This document shows positions 4,321 to 6,302 of a stretch of DNA of 6,302 bases, piece by piece. Each line of letters begins with the position of its first letter. Within the stretch, counting starts at the first letter, position 1. Source of the DNA: Gemmatimonadota bacterium (GTDB taxonomy: Bacteria; Latescibacterota; UBA2968); the NCBI GenBank assembly GCA_002714465.1, contig PAXL01000042.1, positions 132,691-138,992 of the forward strand, read 5' to 3'. Below the pieces are notes generated by a model. The model was given only the letters and a program-made list of their open reading frames with translations. It was not told the DNA's origin and did no database searches. A program made the translations under genes and the position numbers.

Positions 4321-5168
4321 CGCAGCAAATCGCACGGCTCAACTCGCTGACAGAGATGCGTTTGCTGTTCGACACTGTGTGTCGAGCGTGGGTATCAGCG
4401 CCAGGCTGCACAGGAGCTAGATTGATCCACGCAGACGGCGCAAACCGGCATCAAATCAGATATTATTCCGACGGCAGGTTTGATCACACACGGGCATCGC
4501 GCCCGATGCGAAACCGAAGGCCGCTCGACCCGTTATCGTACGCGCTGGAAGGCAAAAAGGACACAGGCGTCGTCGTTTGGACCGGCGGCGACAACCCGCC
4601 GGCCTTACCGGGTGGATTTCCGGTGATCACGCCCAAGGACTCAGAGCACGTTGAGGTCGAAAACCATTGCAGAGCGGTGATGCCACTATCGTGGGGACAC
4701 GACGTATTGAACTCGGTTGAACTCGGACAATCGTCGTCATCGGCGGCAGCCCACGAACCAATGAACCTTTTAGATGCAAATGCTCTGGTAATCAATGCAA
4801 CGATAAACCCTGACCGCATTATTGAGTGGGCTGAGTGGATGTGCGAACACGGGTTTGTTCTCAAAAACGTCTGCGGGGAACGGATGACACGGTTGTTGCG
4901 GCATCCGCATCGGGATTTTTGGTATGACCCCGAATTTTCACCGTCAGAATTGAGCGTTGTGGAGCGGCAGTATTTGCACCTCTGGTGGAAAACGAAATTG
5001 CCCGAAACGAAACTAGCGATACTGCTCGAGCTGGACCCCAAAACTATTGCCAAGACCCGACGCGGGCTTGTAGAGCAATACGGCGACAACCTCCATCGGC
5101 TTGCGTGCCGCATGGGATACATGGGAGAAACGGATGAGGGCGGCAGCGACATACCTTCCGTTCAGTAG
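4302..5168 (+). CDS. LuxR-like transcriptional regulator, second of an overlapping pair
   Basis: The frame is open from 4167, but the start is placed at GTG 4302, which follows GGAAGGGATTCG and makes a 19-base overlap with the first gene; earlier starts would overlap its whole HTH. The product has 288 residues. The C-terminus (213-272) runs SPSELSVVERQYLHLWW, then LAILLELDPKTIAKTRRGL and LACRMGY. This aligns with the HTH of the first gene (LS-x-x-E, A-x-x-L, RR-x-L, RRMG/CRMG), so the two are distant paralogues. The N-terminal part has LDPLSYAL (75-82) and VVVW (90-93), giving an Asp-Pro to Trp spacing of 17, close to the 15 of LuxR/TraR autoinducer domains, and then GGFPVITP and AVMPLSWGHD, which could form the rest of such a fold. 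No inducer synthase is present. Tail residues 273-288 are acidic and probably disordered. Function as a regulator is likely; its ligand is unknown. Confidence 0.75.
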   Translation: MDTPSITQQIARLNSLTEMRLLFDTVCRAWVSAPGCTGARLIHADGANRHQIRYYSDGRFDHTRASRPMRNRRPLDPLSYALEGKKDTGVVVWTGGDNPPALPGGFPVITPKDSEHVEVENHCRAVMPLSWGHDVLNSVELGQSSSSAAAHEPMNLLDANALVINATINPDRIIEWAEWMCEHGFVLKNVCGERMTRLLRHPHRDFWYDPEFSPSELSVVERQYLHLWWKTKLPETKLAILLELDPKTIAKTRRGLVEQYGDNLHRLACRMGYMGETDEGGSDIPSVQ

Positions 5169-5206
5169 CGACATCCAGACCCGGCGGCGAATCCATTGAG
5201 TATTAA

Positions 5207-5446
5207 CTGGAGCAGTTCAACAAATACGCCGACGCCAACAGCCTGACGCTATGAGGAAATTGAAAGCCTGAAGAGCAGCCTACAAAACCCTGACACGACG
5301 TTGAGCTCAAGCGCAACATCCTAGCCCACTTGACGCATCAGATCAAGATCCCACGTAGAGGCCACGGGGAACTGCAACACTACGATCTCCAGCAACACCT
5401 TCCAATGATACTAGCAAAAAAGCCGACGGACGGTAATTGGGAGTAA
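5207..5446 (+). pseudogene. Frameshifted coding remnant
   Basis: Reading 5207-5249 in one frame, 5250-5302 shifted by one, and 5303-5446 back in the first frame gives a continuous, protein-like sequence of about 79 residues. The pieces include EQFNKYADANSLTL, then EEIESLKSSLQNPDTTL, then ELKRNILAHLTHQIKIPRRG and HLPMILAKKPTDGNWE, ending at TAA 5444-5446. Polar, charged and helical character is kept across both breaks, as expected of a decayed gene with two indels. There is no start codon or ribosome-binding site and no family I recognise. It may be the 3' end of a gene removed by rearrangement next to the LuxR-like pair. Chance cannot be excluded, since the longest unbroken piece is only about 60 codons. 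Confidence 0.35.
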
Positions 5447-5492
5447 AATCTGATCGCGCTAATCGGTTTTCCCATAACCAAATACTTGGGTG

Positions 5493-5501
5493 TGGTATAC
5501 T
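5493..5501 (+). promoter_or_regulatory. Extended -10 promoter of the DUF805 gene
   Basis: TGG-TATACT forms an extended -10 (TGnTATACT, five of six matches to TATAAT). No good -35 is seen 17 bases upstream, which is usual for extended -10 promoters. Transcription would start near 5508, about 33 bases before the ATG at 5541. Confidence 0.55.
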
Positions 5502-5540
5502 GCTGGGTGTGCCACCTGTGCCTTAACAGAAAGTTCATCT

Positions 5541-5870
5541 ATGGGGATTTTTGATGCAGTAAAGATATGCTTTGTCAAATACACCGAATTTTCGGACAGG
5601 TCGTCTAGGTCAGAGTTTTGGTTATTCACTTTATTCACTGTCATAGCCAGTTTGCTTACGGCTTTCATTCCTCCCGTAGATACTATCGTCGGACTTGTAT
5701 TGCTTGTTCCATCCCTTTCTGTTTCTGTGAGGCGACTCCACGACGTAAACAGGTCTGGTTGGTGGTTACTTATTGAATTAACAGTTATCGGTATCTTCCT
5801 AGTCTTGTACTGGTGCTGCAAAAAAGGTGATGAAGGCGAAAATCGATTTGGCCCGAAACCAGTGACGTAG
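5541..5870 (+). CDS. DUF805 family inner-membrane protein
   Basis: The 109-residue product matches the DUF805 (YhaH/YhaI-like) plan. The order is a short cytoplasmic N-terminus with the FSDRSSRSEFW motif (17-27, the family's F-x-GRasRsEFW), a first membrane segment (28-43), a second (48-61), the cytoplasmic RRLHDVNRSGWW motif (64-75, the hallmark RRLHDxgxSGWW), a third segment (75-91) and the C-terminal GDEGENRFGPKP (96-107, family G-x-x-G-x-NrfGpdP). The molecular function of the family is unknown. The start is ATG 5541, where family similarity begins (MGIFDAVK); an in-frame ATG 51 bases earlier overlaps the promoter. The ribosome-binding site is weak (GAAAG, 7 bases away). Base composition is AT-richer than the LuxR-like genes upstream. 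It appears to be a single-gene unit unrelated to its neighbours. Confidence 0.92.
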   Translation: MGIFDAVKICFVKYTEFSDRSSRSEFWLFTLFTVIASLLTAFIPPVDTIVGLVLLVPSLSVSVRRLHDVNRSGWWLLIELTVIGIFLVLYWCCKKGDEGENRFGPKPVT

Positions 5871-6302
5871 CTTCCTCCTCTCTAAACCATTTGAACGAAG
5901 AAGCCGGACTCGGGACCTTCCCACTATCCTATGACATAGTGACTAGTTACTTTACTCGCACCGCTTTCGGCCCCCGCTGTTTGTGATCTCGCCGTGATTA
6001 CACGATTTGAGTAAGTTGGTAAGACTACCTGGAATTCCAACGCCGATAGGCATTTCTCAATCTTCGGAAAGATCTGGTTAAAACGCTGTAAATCTATCTG
6101 CTTAGAACTGGCGTTCTTATGTCCACACGGCTAAGGCTGGGCATCCAGGTGTTTACCCACAGCCAGTATCAGGCACAATGCCTGCACGCCCGCCACAACC
6201 TGGTGATAACGTAACCGCTCCACTATCGGCGCTAGTCGGTCTTCGGTTCCTATCCCATTCTCCCCCGGTTACTTTTGCGATGCAATATAGCTGCTTCCGA
6301 AG
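5871..6302. other. 432 bases with no convincing gene
   Basis: No RNA gene, terminator or long frame is evident. The minus-strand frame 5924-6268 is interrupted by a single TAG at 6131-6133 and reads partly protein-like on each side (IVERLRYHQVVAGVQAL upstream of the stop; DLQRFNQIFPKIEKCL downstream). It could be a decayed gene fragment, but it has no start signal and its length is not far from chance. A plus-strand ATG frame at 6119-6214 (31 codons) has no ribosome-binding site. Confidence 0.4.

Noticed and set aside
4484..5152. Long minus-strand frame of 222 codons
   Set aside because: It lies wholly antisense to the second LuxR-like gene, has no ribosome-binding site or recognisable domain, and its Ser/Cys/Arg-rich composition is typical of a shadow frame.
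5459..5821. Minus-strand frame of 120 codons
   Set aside because: It is antisense to the DUF805 gene, which has clear family motifs on the other strand.
1..6302. CRISPR array, insertion sequence ends, tRNA or rRNA genes
   Set aside because: No regularly spaced repeats, no transposase frame or terminal inverted repeats, and no tRNA arm motifs were seen; the only sizeable repeat is the 170-base pair.

Overview
The window suggests an uncultivated or little-studied Gram-negative bacterium of intermediate GC. The signs are a lipoprotein with a TGC lipobox, two Sec-type secreted proteins, a DUF805 inner-membrane protein, and LuxR-like regulators with traces of an autoinducer-domain pattern. No rRNA, tRNA or universal marker gene is present, so I do not name a phylum. 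Wide intergenic gaps, gene fragments and a segmental duplication mark this as accessory, actively rearranging DNA.

Left part (1-3331, all genes on the minus strand, read right to left). The series begins at 3331 with a small ferredoxin-like (dimeric alpha/beta barrel-like) protein. Next comes an XRE helix-turn-helix domain fused in frame to another small barrel-like module. After a 158-base gap holding a perfect 15-base palindrome comes an ABM-family (antibiotic biosynthesis monooxygenase-like) protein. Then follow a 12-codon remnant, two paralogous secreted proteins, a chimeric fragment carrying a copied ABM C-terminus, an acidic protein with a Gly/Asp/Phe-repeat tail, and the start of a lipoprotein that runs off the left edge. 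A 170-base block covering the ABM 3' end, the spacer and the first three codons of the next gene occurs twice (482-651 and 1933-2102), exactly 1451 bases apart with no gaps.

Middle (3332-5168). A 188-base divergent promoter region separates the minus-strand series from two overlapping plus-strand genes. Both encode proteins with a diverged LuxR/GerE-type C-terminal DNA-binding domain and a poorly conserved N-terminal sensor region.

Right part (5169-6302). A decayed, frameshifted coding remnant comes first, then a DUF805 membrane protein with its own extended -10 promoter. The last 430 bases hold no convincing gene.

How the parts may work together (inference): the LuxR-like pair and the XRE-barrel protein look like regulators of the divergent barrel/ABM/secreted-protein genes, possibly in response to a small molecule. 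The Gly-rich protein has a leader-plus-core layout compatible with a modified-peptide precursor, but no maturation enzyme is visible in the window.
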